This document shows positions 1 to 7,703 of a stretch of DNA of 42,685 nt, piece after piece. A program made the translations under genes and the position numbers. The notes beneath the pieces are model-generated. The model did no database searches and was not told the DNA's origin. It saw only the letters and a program-made list of their open reading frames with translations. How positions within the stretch are numbered: position 1 is the first letter of the stretch; each line of letters starts with the position of its first letter. Source of the DNA: JAJYTL01 sp046705265 (GTDB taxonomy: Bacteria; Pseudomonadota; Alphaproteobacteria; Ferrovibrionales; Ferrovibrionaceae); assembly GCA_046705265.1 (NCBI GenBank), contig JBJKQL010000070.1:1-42685 (forward strand). Reading direction: 5' to 3'.

Positions 1-144
1 TCAGGCCACCCTCACCGGCGAGGTGGCCGCCTGGCAGCGAAGACGCAACGCCGCTCGATGCGGCATCGAGTGGACGTTTACGCGAAAAGACGCCGATCGC
101 AAGCTTAGCCGTCACTATGTTTCGTAATTAATGTGTCTCAATAC
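1..144 (+). mobile_element. Right end of an IS630-family insertion sequence (partial)
   Basis: The window opens inside an insertion sequence whose left part lies outside. The transposase C-terminus ends at 127, followed by a short terminal segment and then a TA dinucleotide at 145-146. IS630-family elements insert at TA. Directly beyond it an amidase reading frame resumes on the opposite strand, so the element boundary is placed at about 144. The inverted repeat cannot be confirmed because the other end is missing. Confidence 0.6.
2..127 (+). CDS. IS630-family transposase, C-terminal fragment
   Basis: Reading frame 2 gives 41 residues ending at a TAA (125-127). The peptide contains IEWTFTRKDADRKLSRHY, the usual C-terminal block of IS630-family DDE transposases, in which a tryptophan-phenylalanine-threonine stretch and basic residues follow the last catalytic acid. 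The start and catalytic DDE residues lie outside the window, so intactness cannot be judged. The gene reads toward the truncated amidase. Confidence 0.65.
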   Translation, partial: QATLTGEVAAWQRRRNAARCGIEWTFTRKDADRKLSRHYVS

Positions 145-397
145 TAGCCGTGGTGTCGAGGCCAGCCACGTCGATATTATCCTTGGCGGCAAACAACATG
201 CCGGCGAGCGGCAAAGCAGGATCGACGGCTTTAGCGTCGGCAAGAATTTCCGCCCGCGGCCGGAGCGCAATGAAGACTGCCTTGTCGGGATAGGTCTCGA
301 TCCGGTCGAACAAAACCTCGGCCAGCGCGGCCGCAGTCAAGTGCCCCTCGCGCATCGCGGCAAGCAGCGCGGGAATCTCCAACAAATCTGGAATCAT
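145..397 (-). pseudogene. Amidase / allophanate-hydrolase-like gene, truncated by IS630
   Basis: The fragment keeps about the first 84 residues of an amidase-signature enzyme. It begins MIPDLLEIPALLAAM and reaches LFAAKDNIDVAGLDTTA. The KDNIDVAG block holds the lysine of the Ser-Ser-Lys triad of this family; in allophanate hydrolases (AtzF type) the same block is followed by TTA. The reading frame then enters insertion-sequence DNA and stops at 128 after SIETH, so both catalytic serines are lost. It lies 123 bp behind the ABC ATPase on the same strand and was probably the last gene of that operon, suggesting import and hydrolysis of an amide or urea-type compound. The exact substrate is inference. 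Confidence 0.65.
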
Positions 398-520
398 GCA
401 GCGGTCCGCGTTTCGGTTACAGCGCCACCCTCGCCTGCCCGTCCTTTGGTCCGGCGCCGCACCGATATTGGTTATCACGCCCGAGAGGGGCGCTGCCAGA
501 GAAACCTCTCGGATTGGATC

Positions 521-1378
521 TTAATGCAGAGCGTGCATCCGAGTCTTGGCCAGGAAGGCGCGGAGCCGCGGGTGCTGTGATTCGACGAAGACATGCTGCG
601 GTGTACCACTCTCGATGATTGCCCCCTTGTCCATCACTACCACCCGGTCGGCCACATCGCGGGCAAATTCCATTTCGTGCGTGACGATGATCATCGTCAT
701 GCCTTCCTGTGCCAACTCACGAATAACTTCGAGCACCTCGCCCACCATTTCGGGATCGAGTGCGCTGGTCGGTTCATCGAAGAGCATGACAGCGGGGCGC
801 ATGGCGAGCGCGCGGGCAATGGCGACGCGCTGTTGCTGGCCACCCGAGAGTTGCGCCGGATAGGAATTTTCCTTGCCGGCAAGCCCAACCCGGGCGAGAA
901 GCGCACGCGCCGTTGCGGCCGCTTCTTCTTTCGCGAGGCCGCGCACACGCACCGGCGCCTCGATGATGTTTTCGATAGCCGTCATATGGGCGAAGAGATT
1001 GAACCGTTGAAACACCATGCCGACGTCGCGACGCTGCCGGGCGATGTTGCGCGCTCGATCAGCCACCATCTTTCTTCCACGCTGGCGATAGCCGATAAAG
1101 TGCCCATTCACCCGAATTACGCCTTGCTGGATCGTCTCAAGATGATTGAGACAGCGAATGAAGGTGGTCTTTCCCGACCCCGAAGGCCCAATAATCACCA
1201 CCGTTTCACCGCGGTGAACCGAAAGCGAAACACCATCCAACACTTTGGTAACACCGAACCACTTGTGAATATCGGTCGCTTCGACAATGTACGGAACAGG
1301 CACGGCAGCGGTCGGCAGGTTGACATACACGTTGGTCGCAGCATCCGGATGTGTGAGCTCCATAACGGCGTCCATCAT
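521..1378 (-). CDS. ABC transporter ATP-binding protein, polar amino acid type
   Basis: The 285-residue protein has every motif of an importer ATPase: Walker A GPSGSGKTT near residue 64, Q-loop in VFQRFNLF, signature LSGGQQQR, Walker B VMLFDEPTSALD, and the switch histidine in VTHEME. It fits the GlnQ/HisP group, which powers uptake of amino acids and related small polar compounds. A leader of about 30 residues before the ATPase core is slightly longer than usual; either of two adjacent ATG codons could be used. The start overlaps the permease stop (ATGA), so the two are translationally coupled. Third gene of a binding protein-permease-ATPase operon that ends in a broken amidase. Confidence 0.93.
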   Translation of the reverse strand: MMDAVMELTHPDAATNVYVNLPTAAVPVPYIVEATDIHKWFGVTKVLDGVSLSVHRGETVVIIGPSGSGKTTFIRCLNHLETIQQGVIRVNGHFIGYRQRGRKMVADRARNIARQRRDVGMVFQRFNLFAHMTAIENIIEAPVRVRGLAKEEAAATARALLARVGLAGKENSYPAQLSGGQQQRVAIARALAMRPAVMLFDEPTSALDPEMVGEVLEVIRELAQEGMTMIIVTHEMEFARDVADRVVVMDKGAIIESGTPQHVFVESQHPRLRAFLAKTRMHALH

Positions 1379-2154
1379 TGTGATCCCACGTTCAAGGTTT
1401 TGCGTAAGCCGAAGCGCCTGGGCCGAAGCTCCGGCATGCCGGCGTTGTCCCGTGTCGGCGCAGTGAAGCGTGCTTCTATCGCCCGCTGTGCGAATCCCCA
1501 GAGCGTGGTGAGCGAGAGAAAGTAAAGCCCGACCACGGTATAGAGCTCGAAGGTACGAAAGGTTGCCGAGTTGATCGTCTCGGTCACGAGCAGCAGTTCA
1601 GGCACGCCGATGATGCTGACGAGCGTGCTGTTCTTCAGCATGATGTTGAACTGGTTTCCGAGCGGCGGAATGATCAGCCGCAAGGCTTGAGGCAAGACGA
1701 TGCGCCGCATGACGAGGCCGTCAGTCATGCCAAGCGAGCGCGCTGCCTCGGCCTGGCCGAGGTCCACCGAGGCGATGCCGGCGCGGATGATCTCCGCCAT
1801 ATAGGCCCCCTCGTTCAGGCTAAGAGCGAGGATGCCGGCCTGGACATTTCCCGCGATCGAGAGAAGGCCGAGGTGGACATCATGGAAGCGGAAGATGTTG
1901 GCGGCAGCGAGTCCGGTGTAGATGAAGACGATTTGGACGAGCAAGGGCGTACCGCGCATGACCCAGATGTAGAATCGGGCTGCTGCCTGGAGCGGACGCA
2001 TTGCGGAAATACGTGCCAGCGCCGCCACCAGACCGAGCGCAATGCCGGCAAGTTGCGACACTACGCTAAGAGTGATCGTCAGCACGAGCCCGTGCAAATA
2101 AAGCGAGCTCGGCTGCAAGAGGTAGTGCCAGAAGAACGACCAATCAAAGGTCAT
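1375..2154 (-). CDS. ABC transporter permease, His/Glu/Gln/Arg/opine family
   Basis: An inner-membrane permease of 259 residues with about five hydrophobic segments. It carries the EAA cytoplasmic loop EAARSLGMTDGLVMRRIVLPQAL that docks on the ATPase, and the typical WVMRGTPLLVQIVFIY stretch of the HisM/GlnP group. It is the only permease gene in the operon, so the transporter presumably uses a homodimer. It lies 17 bp after the binding-protein gene and overlaps the ATPase start by 4 bp. The last 25 residues are polar and rich in arginine. Confidence 0.92.
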   Translation of the reverse strand: MTFDWSFFWHYLLQPSSLYLHGLVLTITLSVVSQLAGIALGLVAALARISAMRPLQAAARFYIWVMRGTPLLVQIVFIYTGLAAANIFRFHDVHLGLLSIAGNVQAGILALSLNEGAYMAEIIRAGIASVDLGQAEAARSLGMTDGLVMRRIVLPQALRLIIPPLGNQFNIMLKNSTLVSIIGVPELLLVTETINSATFRTFELYTVVGLYFLSLTTLWGFAQRAIEARFTAPTRDNAGMPELRPRRFGLRKTLNVGSQ

Positions 2155-2171
2155 GGAGTGTCACCCTGACG

Positions 2172-3056
2172 TCACTCGCTCTTCGGCAGTTCGTCTTGCG
2201 TGATGTCCCATTTGACGAAGATTCTCCTGTAGTCGCCGTCTTTCCGCATCTCAGCCAAGGCATGCGCCATCGCCGCCTGCAGCTTTGGTTCATCCTTGCG
2301 GATGCCGATGCCGGTCAGGATTTTGTAATAGGGCTTGCCGCCGGTTGTGAAGGTCTGCGGGTCCTTGTGGATGTAATAGGCTGCTGCTTCGAAGGCGAGA
2401 CCATAGGCCACCACCTGACCGAACTCCAGCTGCTGCAGGGCCTGAGTGTTTTCTGGAAACATGACCATGTTGATCGGTGGCTTGCCGGCTGCGGTCAGTT
2501 TCTTGCTCTCATCGTTCATCAGATTGGTTGCCGTGGTGCCGGTGACGGCGGCGACCTTCTTACCCGAAAGATCGGCGAGCGAATCGATCCCGGGTGTTCC
2601 TTTCTTCAACAGAATCACTTCATGCGAATACATGTAGGGAACGAAGTTGATGACCTTCTCGCGCCCCGGCTTGACAAAAAGCTGTGAGATGATCGCGTCG
2701 CAATGCCCGGCGAGGAGGGAAGGAATTAAACCGGCAAAGGGCATATTGATGAATTCGGCCTTGACCCCGAGGCGCTTCGTGATGCCGTCGGCGAGTTCGA
2801 TGTCGGAACCGATCGGCTTTCCGGCAGGGCTCATAAACTCGACCGGCGGCAGGCTCATCATGCTGCAAAACGTGACCTTGCCGGCCTTGGCGACGGCCGG
2901 AGGCAGCATCGGCGAAGGCGCGGCCTCTGCCGGAGCCGACATGATGAGGCCCGACATCGCAAAGGTGGCGAGAACAAGGACGAATAAGCGGCCGGCGTAC
3001 CATGCGGCGCATCGGCCATAACGCTTCTGGTTTGAGAAAGAGCGGATGTTTGGCAT
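2172..3056 (-). CDS. ABC transporter periplasmic substrate-binding protein
   Basis: A 294-residue type II periplasmic binding protein. The start at 3056 (MPNIRSF) is chosen because it gives a basic N-terminus, a hydrophobic core LFVLVLATFAMSGLIM and a signal peptidase site near APAEA-AP; the longer upstream frame adds only non-signal sequence. The mature part shows the SBP_bac_3 pattern: KVTFCSMMSLPPVEF at the start, PIGSDIELADGI in lobe 1, GHCDAIISQ, and KKVAAVTGTTA with a closing EMRKDGDYRRIFVKW. The ligand is unknown; the neighbouring amidase fragment suggests an amide- or amino-containing compound. First gene of the operon, which must be transcribed from the region above 3056. Confidence 0.9.
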   Translation of the reverse strand: MPNIRSFSNQKRYGRCAAWYAGRLFVLVLATFAMSGLIMSAPAEAAPSPMLPPAVAKAGKVTFCSMMSLPPVEFMSPAGKPIGSDIELADGITKRLGVKAEFINMPFAGLIPSLLAGHCDAIISQLFVKPGREKVINFVPYMYSHEVILLKKGTPGIDSLADLSGKKVAAVTGTTATNLMNDESKKLTAAGKPPINMVMFPENTQALQQLEFGQVVAYGLAFEAAAYYIHKDPQTFTTGGKPYYKILTGIGIRKDEPKLQAAMAHALAEMRKDGDYRRIFVKWDITQDELPKSE

Positions 3057-3417
3057 CGGATTACTTCCACGACATGAGTTGCAACGACACCCGCCGTTAC
3101 CGCACAAGCGCGAACCGCAGCCGAGCGGATTACGGCGGGAGGCTTTTGTAACGGAACCACCGCACGGCATCGTCGCACTGGCTCCTTCGCACGCGCAGCA
3201 AAAGCCATGCCAAGGATGGAGTGTGAATTTTGGCCGAATTCCGCGGTCGGGCACCGAAATCAACCGCCCGAATCGGCGACAGCTGCCTAATTTCTGGCAT
3301 CTCATTCGCTATAAATCCGACCGCTCGCTTTGGCGATCTCGCGGGCCGCCCGCCTTGTTGTGCCGACCTCTCGGCCCCGATTCATATCGTTTGATGACTG
3401 CTCGGCGCCGCCGCAAA
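3057..3417. other. Intergenic region between the ABC operon and the OFA locus
   Basis: About 360 bp separating divergent units. It should hold the promoter of the minus-strand ABC operon, but I see no convincing -35/-10 pair or operator for it. Open frames here are shadows without ribosome binding sites or family features. Confidence 0.4.
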
Positions 3418-3443
3418 CGGAATTATTGTGTCGGAATTATTGT
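3418..3443 (+). repeat. 12-bp direct repeat upstream of the first OFA promoter
   Basis: CGGAATTATTGT occurs at 3418-3429 and again at 3432-3443, a 14 bp period. The second copy touches the -35 hexamer of the promoter at 3443-3471. Closely spaced direct repeats directly upstream of a -35 box are a common activator-binding layout; here that role is inference. Confidence 0.5.
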
Positions 3444-3493
3444 TGCTGCCGCAGATGACTTGTGGTATACAATATATCCTGATACGATATATT
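3443..3493 (+). promoter_or_regulatory. Promoter with dyad operator, copy 1
   Basis: TTGCTG (3443-3448), a 17 bp spacer and TATACA (3466-3471) form a good sigma-70-type promoter. The -10 box runs directly into a perfect inverted repeat, AATATATC-N7-GATATATT (3471-3493), covering the expected transcription start, as a repressor site would. The same layout occurs at 6072-6126 and 8219-8270. It drives a decayed transporter fragment and then the intact OFA gene at 3962. Confidence 0.65.
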
Positions 3494-3640
3494 CTGAGGC
3501 AGTCAATGATGACCGTTAGCAGTGCGGACGATTGGCAGCTCTTGCGGTTGGATTTTTTGGTTGCCCCATTTCGTGCGCTGGGGTGCAAGAACGGACACGC
3601 CCCGGCGCACGGCCAGTATTCCGATATCAGCGGGGGGACA

Positions 3641-3941
3641 ATGAACATTAAGCGGCAATTCGCCACTTCTACCGGCAACCCCTGTAGGGGATTCCGTAGC
3701 CTTCAGGTGGTCGTCGACATCATCTGCATGATCTCGGTGGCGACCCTCGATGATGGCGGGACGCGGCTCGCGCCGCCGGCCCAGCCTATGTTTGGCTAGA
3801 GCAAGGCCGGGAAGAGGTTGCCTTCACGTTATTCGTTCTCTGCGAAACCTGTGCTGGTCCCGTTTGGGGGCCACATCGTCGACTGCATCTGGCTACGCCG
3901 GATGATTCCGGCGGGTGGCATCAACGCAACAAAGAAGCGAT
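3641..3941 (+). pseudogene. Decayed N-terminal fragment of an OFA-family MFS transporter
   Basis: From ATG 3641 the frame reads MNIKRQFATST and then GFRSLQVVVDIICMISVATL. This lines up with the second transporter (GFRWL-stop-LVLGIICMASVANL). At the position of the conserved FGWSKAD block a TGG has become TAG (about 3797-3799). Behind it the DNA remains similar (VPFGGHIVDCIWLRRMIPAGG versus VPFEGWIVDRIGPRWMILAGG) with two compensating single-base indels. Similarity ends about 20 bp before the next gene. It is a remnant of a duplicate lying between promoter copy 1 and the intact transporter, so that transporter may have acquired this promoter by insertion or recombination. Confidence 0.7.
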
Positions 3942-3961
3942 GAGAAGGAGGAGGAAACAAT

Positions 3962-5269
3962 ATGTCCGCTAGAGAATCAGCGCCGGGCGCGGCGTCTCAA
4001 AGTGACAGGGAAATCTTGGGATATAGCCGCTGGGTCGTCTTCGTGGCGGCGTTCTTGGCGCAGGCGGTAATTAGCCCCTACGAATATGCCTGGAGTTCGA
4101 TGGCGGGACATATCGCCCCGCTCTATCACTGGTCCAGCGTCCAAATCGGCTGGATGTTCACTCTCTTCGTGATCTTTGAATCGTTTGGCGCCCTGCCGGG
4201 TGGCATCCTGCGCGACAAGTATGGACCAAAACTGGTGACGAGCATTGCCGGCGTGATCGCGGGACTGGGCATCTGGGCCACGGCCTGGGGCCCGTCGTAT
4301 GGTTTTGTCATCGTTATCTGGTGCATCGGCAGCTTCTTCACGGGATTCGTCTACAACACTTCAGTGACGACAGCGAACAAGTGGTTCCCCGACAAGCGCG
4401 GTCTCGTCGCGGGCCTGATCGCAGGCGCCTTCGCCTGGGGCTCGTTGCCCTTCATCTTCCCGATTCGGGCGATTTCGAAGACGGCTCCAGTTTCGGAGTA
4501 TTTCCACGTCATCTACCTCATGGGGGCGATTATCGGCGGGGTCGCGATCGTAACATCGCTGTTCATGAAGGATCCGCCGGCCGGCTGGCGTCCGCCAGGA
4601 TGGGTGCCGCAGGCGAAGGCGGTCAAACGGCCTTCCGACCATCAGTACACGTTGGGGGAGACGCTCTCCACCTGGCAATTCTGGCTGATGTTCGTCTCGT
4701 TCATTCTGATCGCGAGCGCGGGCCTCGCCGGCGTCACCAAGATCATCAAGTACTCCAACAGCCTGGGCTTCAAGGCCGCTGCGGCGACCGCGGCGGCGGG
4801 CGGCATCGCCTTGTTCAACGGGCTCGGCCGTGCCGTGCTGGGTGGCATGTCCACGCGGATCGGCGTGGAAAACGCCATGATCTCAAGTTACATCCTGTGC
4901 GGCGCGTTTCTGTTTGTTGCCATGATCGCCGGCGCGGCGCACAGCGAGTTTCTCTTCGTCATCGCGGTATGCGCCTGTTTCTTCTTCTGGGGACCGCTGT
5001 TCTCGTTATTCCCGACCATGATCGGCCATTACTTCGGTGAAGTCGCCGCGGGCTCGAATTACGGCTTCCTTTACGCGGCTGCCAAGGGCTCCGGCGGGCT
5101 CTATGGCGGCGTGCTGTCGGCCGTCGTGATCGGCGGGCTCGGTTATCAGGCGGGAATGGGCGTCGCAGCAGTGATGGCGATCGTCGCCGGGCTCCTCATC
5201 ATTCCGTTGAAGAGCAGCCCGCCGGTGTGGGGAGGGGCCAAAGTACCAAGCGGTCGCCCAGCGGAGTAG
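3962..5269 (+). CDS. OFA-family MFS transporter (oxalate/formate antiporter-like)
   Basis: A 435-residue inner-membrane protein with the twelve-helix layout of the major facilitator superfamily. Family signs are the N-terminal helix followed by EYAWSSM, the loop GGILRDKYGPK (the MFS DRxGxR-type motif between helices 2 and 3), and NKWFPDKRGLVAG, a hallmark of the oxalate:formate antiporter group. OFA members exchange small carboxylates such as oxalate and formate; the real substrate here is unknown because no oxalate-metabolising enzyme is nearby. The start is supported by a strong AAGGAGGAGG site just upstream. Expression probably comes from the promoter at 3443 through the decayed fragment. 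The gene is followed by a strong hairpin and then a small XRE regulator. Confidence 0.88.
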   Translation: MSARESAPGAASQSDREILGYSRWVVFVAAFLAQAVISPYEYAWSSMAGHIAPLYHWSSVQIGWMFTLFVIFESFGALPGGILRDKYGPKLVTSIAGVIAGLGIWATAWGPSYGFVIVIWCIGSFFTGFVYNTSVTTANKWFPDKRGLVAGLIAGAFAWGSLPFIFPIRAISKTAPVSEYFHVIYLMGAIIGGVAIVTSLFMKDPPAGWRPPGWVPQAKAVKRPSDHQYTLGETLSTWQFWLMFVSFILIASAGLAGVTKIIKYSNSLGFKAAAATAAAGGIALFNGLGRAVLGGMSTRIGVENAMISSYILCGAFLFVAMIAGAAHSEFLFVIAVCACFFFWGPLFSLFPTMIGHYFGEVAAGSNYGFLYAAAKGSGGLYGGVLSAVVIGGLGYQAGMGVAAVMAIVAGLLIIPLKSSPPVWGGAKVPSGRPAE

Positions 5270-5321
5270 CGCGCACTGAAAATGCTGAAGCCGTGTAAAT
5301 AAGGGCCGAAGCTTAGCAACA

Positions 5322-5359
5322 CCGGACGGCGCAAGCGCATAAGGCGCTTCGCCGTCCGG
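5322..5359 (+). terminator. Long hairpin behind the first OFA transporter
   Basis: CCGGACGGC (5322-5330) pairs with GCCGTCCGG (5351-5359). Inside, AGCGC (5334-5338) pairs with GCGCT (5344-5348), leaving the loop ATAAG. The whole stem is about 16 bp with one bulged base. No T-run follows, so it is either a factor-assisted terminator or an mRNA-stabilising structure between the transporter and XRE genes. A hairpin sits at the equivalent place in the second module. Confidence 0.55.
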
Positions 5360-5560
5360 CATCCCCTCCCCGAGGTAGAACTCGACACCGCGGAGATCGT
5401 CGACCTAACAGGGCCGGAAAACGGCCAAAGGGACGATAGTCCTTAGTCCTGAAGGTTAACAACCGATCGGCGCGTCGCATTCGCATTTCATGCGGATCGG
5501 GGGGGACACTGTGTCGATCTCTGGCGACAAGATGCGTCGAAGCGCATAGGACCATGAGCC

Positions 5561-5941
5561 ATGATTTGCACGCCGAAGGATGTCCCGGATATGCCACTGT
5601 CCAAGCGGCAGGCGGAAATCGACCAGCGTTCTGAGGAATTGGCCATTGAGATCGAATCCTTGAGGGAATTGCGTCGCATCTCCGGGATGTCCCAGGCCAA
5701 ACTGGCGGAAGCCCTCAAAATCAGCCAGCCGACAGTTTCCAGGATCGATAATCAGACGAGCATGTATCTCTCCCTCCTGCGCAGGTATGTGGAAGCCATG
5801 GATGGCAAACTTGATGTGATCGTTCACCTGCCCAATCGCGGACCGATGAAGGTTGGATGGCTGAAAGACATCATTCCCTTCCGCTTGGCGATGTGCACGA
5901 ATGATTGCCTCGGTAATGAAGAAGTTCCCAATAAGAAATAA
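5561..5941 (+). CDS. Small XRE-family transcriptional regulator, copy 1
   Basis: A 126-residue DNA-binding protein. The helix-turn-helix lies at about residues 40-70 (RRISGMSQAKLAEALKIS, then QPTVSRID), followed by MYLSLLRRYVEAMDGKLDVIVHL. The latter block is typical of HigA-like or Cro/C1-like antitoxin-type regulators, in which a short helical pair precedes a beta strand. No toxin gene adjoins it. It is closely related over its full length to the protein at 7704-8081 and holds the same place behind an OFA transporter and hairpin. The start at 5561 has only a weak ribosome site. A role in controlling the transporter is inference. Confidence 0.85.
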   Translation: MICTPKDVPDMPLSKRQAEIDQRSEELAIEIESLRELRRISGMSQAKLAEALKISQPTVSRIDNQTSMYLSLLRRYVEAMDGKLDVIVHLPNRGPMKVGWLKDIIPFRLAMCTNDCLGNEEVPNKK

Positions 5942-5984
5942 CCCTCCTCAGCGATTGGTCATTGCTTCAAGGCATTGACTCCAA

Positions 5985-6005
5985 GGGCGGCCGTGCCTGC
6001 CGCCC
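5985..6005 (+). terminator. GC hairpin behind XRE copy 1
   Basis: GGGCGGC (5985-5991) pairs with GCCGCCC (5999-6005) around a 7-base loop, 44 bp after the XRE stop. No T-run follows. A plausible end of the first module before the second promoter at 6072. Confidence 0.45.
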
Positions 6006-6071
6006 CCCCTCGATTGCGCCAGCGCCGTGATCCCTACGCGTCTTCATGTCGCCCGATCCGGGCGCGGCATC

Positions 6072-6126
6072 TTGCCGTCACATGTAATCTATGGTATAAA
6101 TTATATCTTAACACGATATAATTTAT
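6072..6126 (+). promoter_or_regulatory. Promoter with dyad operator, copy 2
   Basis: TTGCCG (6072-6077), a 17 bp spacer and TATAAA (6095-6100) form the best promoter of the three copies. Overlapping the -10 box is a perfect 12 bp inverted repeat, ATAAATTATATC (6096-6107) and GATATAATTTAT (6115-6126), with the same 7 bp centre as copy 1. It lies about 100 bp before the ATG at 6228. A protein bound here would block the polymerase. Confidence 0.7.
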
Positions 6127-6227
6127 TAAGTGGTCGAAATAGCTACTGGTCATGCGACCTCATCGCGCTCGAGCAATTCGCTTCAGCGCACGATCAGCAT
6201 TCCGATGTCTAGAGGAGAAAAGTGAGC

Positions 6228-6287
6228 ATGAAGTCGCACTATGCAACGTCTGACAGCAGGTCTTCTCCCGGATTCCGGTGGCTTTAG
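6228..6287 (+). other. N-terminal leader of the second OFA gene ending in an amber codon
   Basis: ATG 6228 has a good ribosome site (AGGAGA, 9 bp upstream) and reads MKSHYATSDSRSSPGFRWL before TAG at 6285-6287. The frame continues directly as LVLGIICMASV, the first membrane helix. In the decayed copy at 3641 the same codon is CAG (SLQVV), so a C-to-T change explains the stop. The transporter is therefore either inactivated or made from the TTG at 6288 or the following GTG by restart, losing 20 cytoplasmic residues. Confidence 0.7.
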
Positions 6288-7544
6288 TTGGTGCTCGGCA
6301 TCATCTGCATGGCCTCGGTCGCGAACCTCCAGTATGGCTGGACCCTCTTCGTCCTACCGATCCAGCATAAGTTTGGCTGGAGCAAAGCCGACATCCAGGT
6401 TGCCTTCACGCTCTTCATTCTATGCGAAACTTGGCTGGTCCCCTTCGAAGGCTGGATCGTCGACCGCATCGGGCCGCGCTGGATGATTCTGGCGGGCGGC
6501 GTTGGGACTTTTCTCGCTTGGTTTATCGATTCGCACGCTAGTAGCCTCGGAATGCTCTATTTTGGCGGAATCCTCGCCGGTTTCGCGGGCGGCGCGGTCT
6601 ATGGCACCAGCGTTGGGAACGCGCTCAAGTGGTTTCCTGACAAGCGCGGTCTTTGCGCGGGGCTAACGGCAGCAGGATTCGGGGCGGGTGCCGCGATCAC
6701 CATCGCGCCGATTCGGGCGATGATCCACTCGAGCGGCTATCAGCACACATTTCTCGTCTTTGCCATCATTTACGGCATCATCATCGTGATCGTGTCGAAT
6801 TTCATCCGGGCTCCGCGGGCTGAGGAGAAGCCGCAGATGACCGCCGTCAAGACGCGCCAAGGCGCCGACGATGACGTACCACCGCAAAAAGCCTTGCGCT
6901 CGCCAATCTTCTGGACCATGTACTTGATGTTCTTCCTGGTCGCAGCGGGCGGTCTGATGTCAGCGGCCCAGCTTTCGCCGATCGCGCACGAGCGCCACAT
7001 CGACAACACTCTGGTGACGATCTTTGGCATCACGACGCCAGCGATCGTCGCCGCACTCACCTTCCACAGCATCACCAACGGAGTCGGACGGCCGCTCAAC
7101 GGGTGGATTTCCGACCATATCGGCCGCGCCAACATGATGGCCATCGCCTTCGGAATCGAGGCGCTCTGTCTTCTCGCCTTCGGTTTTCTCGGCACCACAC
7201 CAGCATGGTTCATCATTACCGATGCGCTGGTGTTCCTGTTCTGGGGCGATATTTTCAGCCTGTTCGCAGCGACTGTCGGCGACGCCTTCGGCCGCAAGCA
7301 TGCGACGGTCAACTACGGCATCATGTACACCGCCAAAGGCGTCGCATCACTATTCGTGCCGCTCGGCAATGTGCTGACACGCATGACGGGAAGCTGGCAC
7401 GCAGTCTATACGCTTGGATTTTTGATGAACGTGGCCGCGGCATTGGTCGGCTACCTCGTCTTGCGGCCGGTCATCAATCGGCGGCTCAAGAGCGCCGACG
7501 AGCTTGCCCGAACGGCGATACCAGGGGCGGCTCCGGGCGAGTGA
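6288..7544 (+). CDS. OFA-family MFS transporter (oxalate/formate antiporter-like), amber-interrupted
   Basis: A 418-residue frame directly behind an in-frame TAG. The protein shows the OFA pattern very clearly: LQYGWTLFVLPIQHKFGWSKADIQVAFTLF across helices 1-2, GWIVDRIGPRWM as the helix 2-3 loop motif, and LKWFPDKRGLCAG. It has twelve predicted membrane segments and keeps the FGWSKAD block that is broken in the remnant at 3641. It differs considerably from the transporter at 3962, so the two may handle different carboxylates. Codons after the amber look intact, with no frameshift, which means the stop is recent, tolerated by restart at TTG 6288 or GTG 6291, or a sequencing error. Confidence 0.8.
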   Translation: MVLGIICMASVANLQYGWTLFVLPIQHKFGWSKADIQVAFTLFILCETWLVPFEGWIVDRIGPRWMILAGGVGTFLAWFIDSHASSLGMLYFGGILAGFAGGAVYGTSVGNALKWFPDKRGLCAGLTAAGFGAGAAITIAPIRAMIHSSGYQHTFLVFAIIYGIIIVIVSNFIRAPRAEEKPQMTAVKTRQGADDDVPPQKALRSPIFWTMYLMFFLVAAGGLMSAAQLSPIAHERHIDNTLVTIFGITTPAIVAALTFHSITNGVGRPLNGWISDHIGRANMMAIAFGIEALCLLAFGFLGTTPAWFIITDALVFLFWGDIFSLFAATVGDAFGRKHATVNYGIMYTAKGVASLFVPLGNVLTRMTGSWHAVYTLGFLMNVAAALVGYLVLRPVINRRLKSADELARTAIPGAAPGE

Positions 7545-7559
7545 CAGCATAAGGCGGGC

Positions 7560-7589
7560 GGCGTCCGCGTCAGATTGCAAGCGGACGCC
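7560..7589 (+). terminator. Hairpin behind the second OFA transporter
   Basis: GGCGTCCGC (7560-7568) pairs perfectly with GCGGACGCC (7581-7589) around a 12-base loop, 15 bp after the transporter stop. No T-run follows. It is the positional equivalent of the hairpin at 5322-5359, so transporter-hairpin-XRE is a repeated order. Confidence 0.55.
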
Positions 7590-7703
7590 ACGTGCCGGCC
7601 ACTTGGGAGACAAGAGCGAAGGTTGCGTGGCATGGCTACGAGAGCTGTCCGGTCGTGAAGCCAGAGACATGTAAGAAGTCCCGCTGAATTCAGGAGAACA
7701 GTT

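Noticed and set aside
131..580. 149-residue plus-strand open frame
   Set aside because: Lies opposite the amidase fragment and the ATPase end, with no ribosome site or family features; a shadow frame.
593..1525. 310-residue plus-strand open frame
   Set aside because: Complete overlap with the ABC ATPase on the other strand; composition is that of an antisense shadow.
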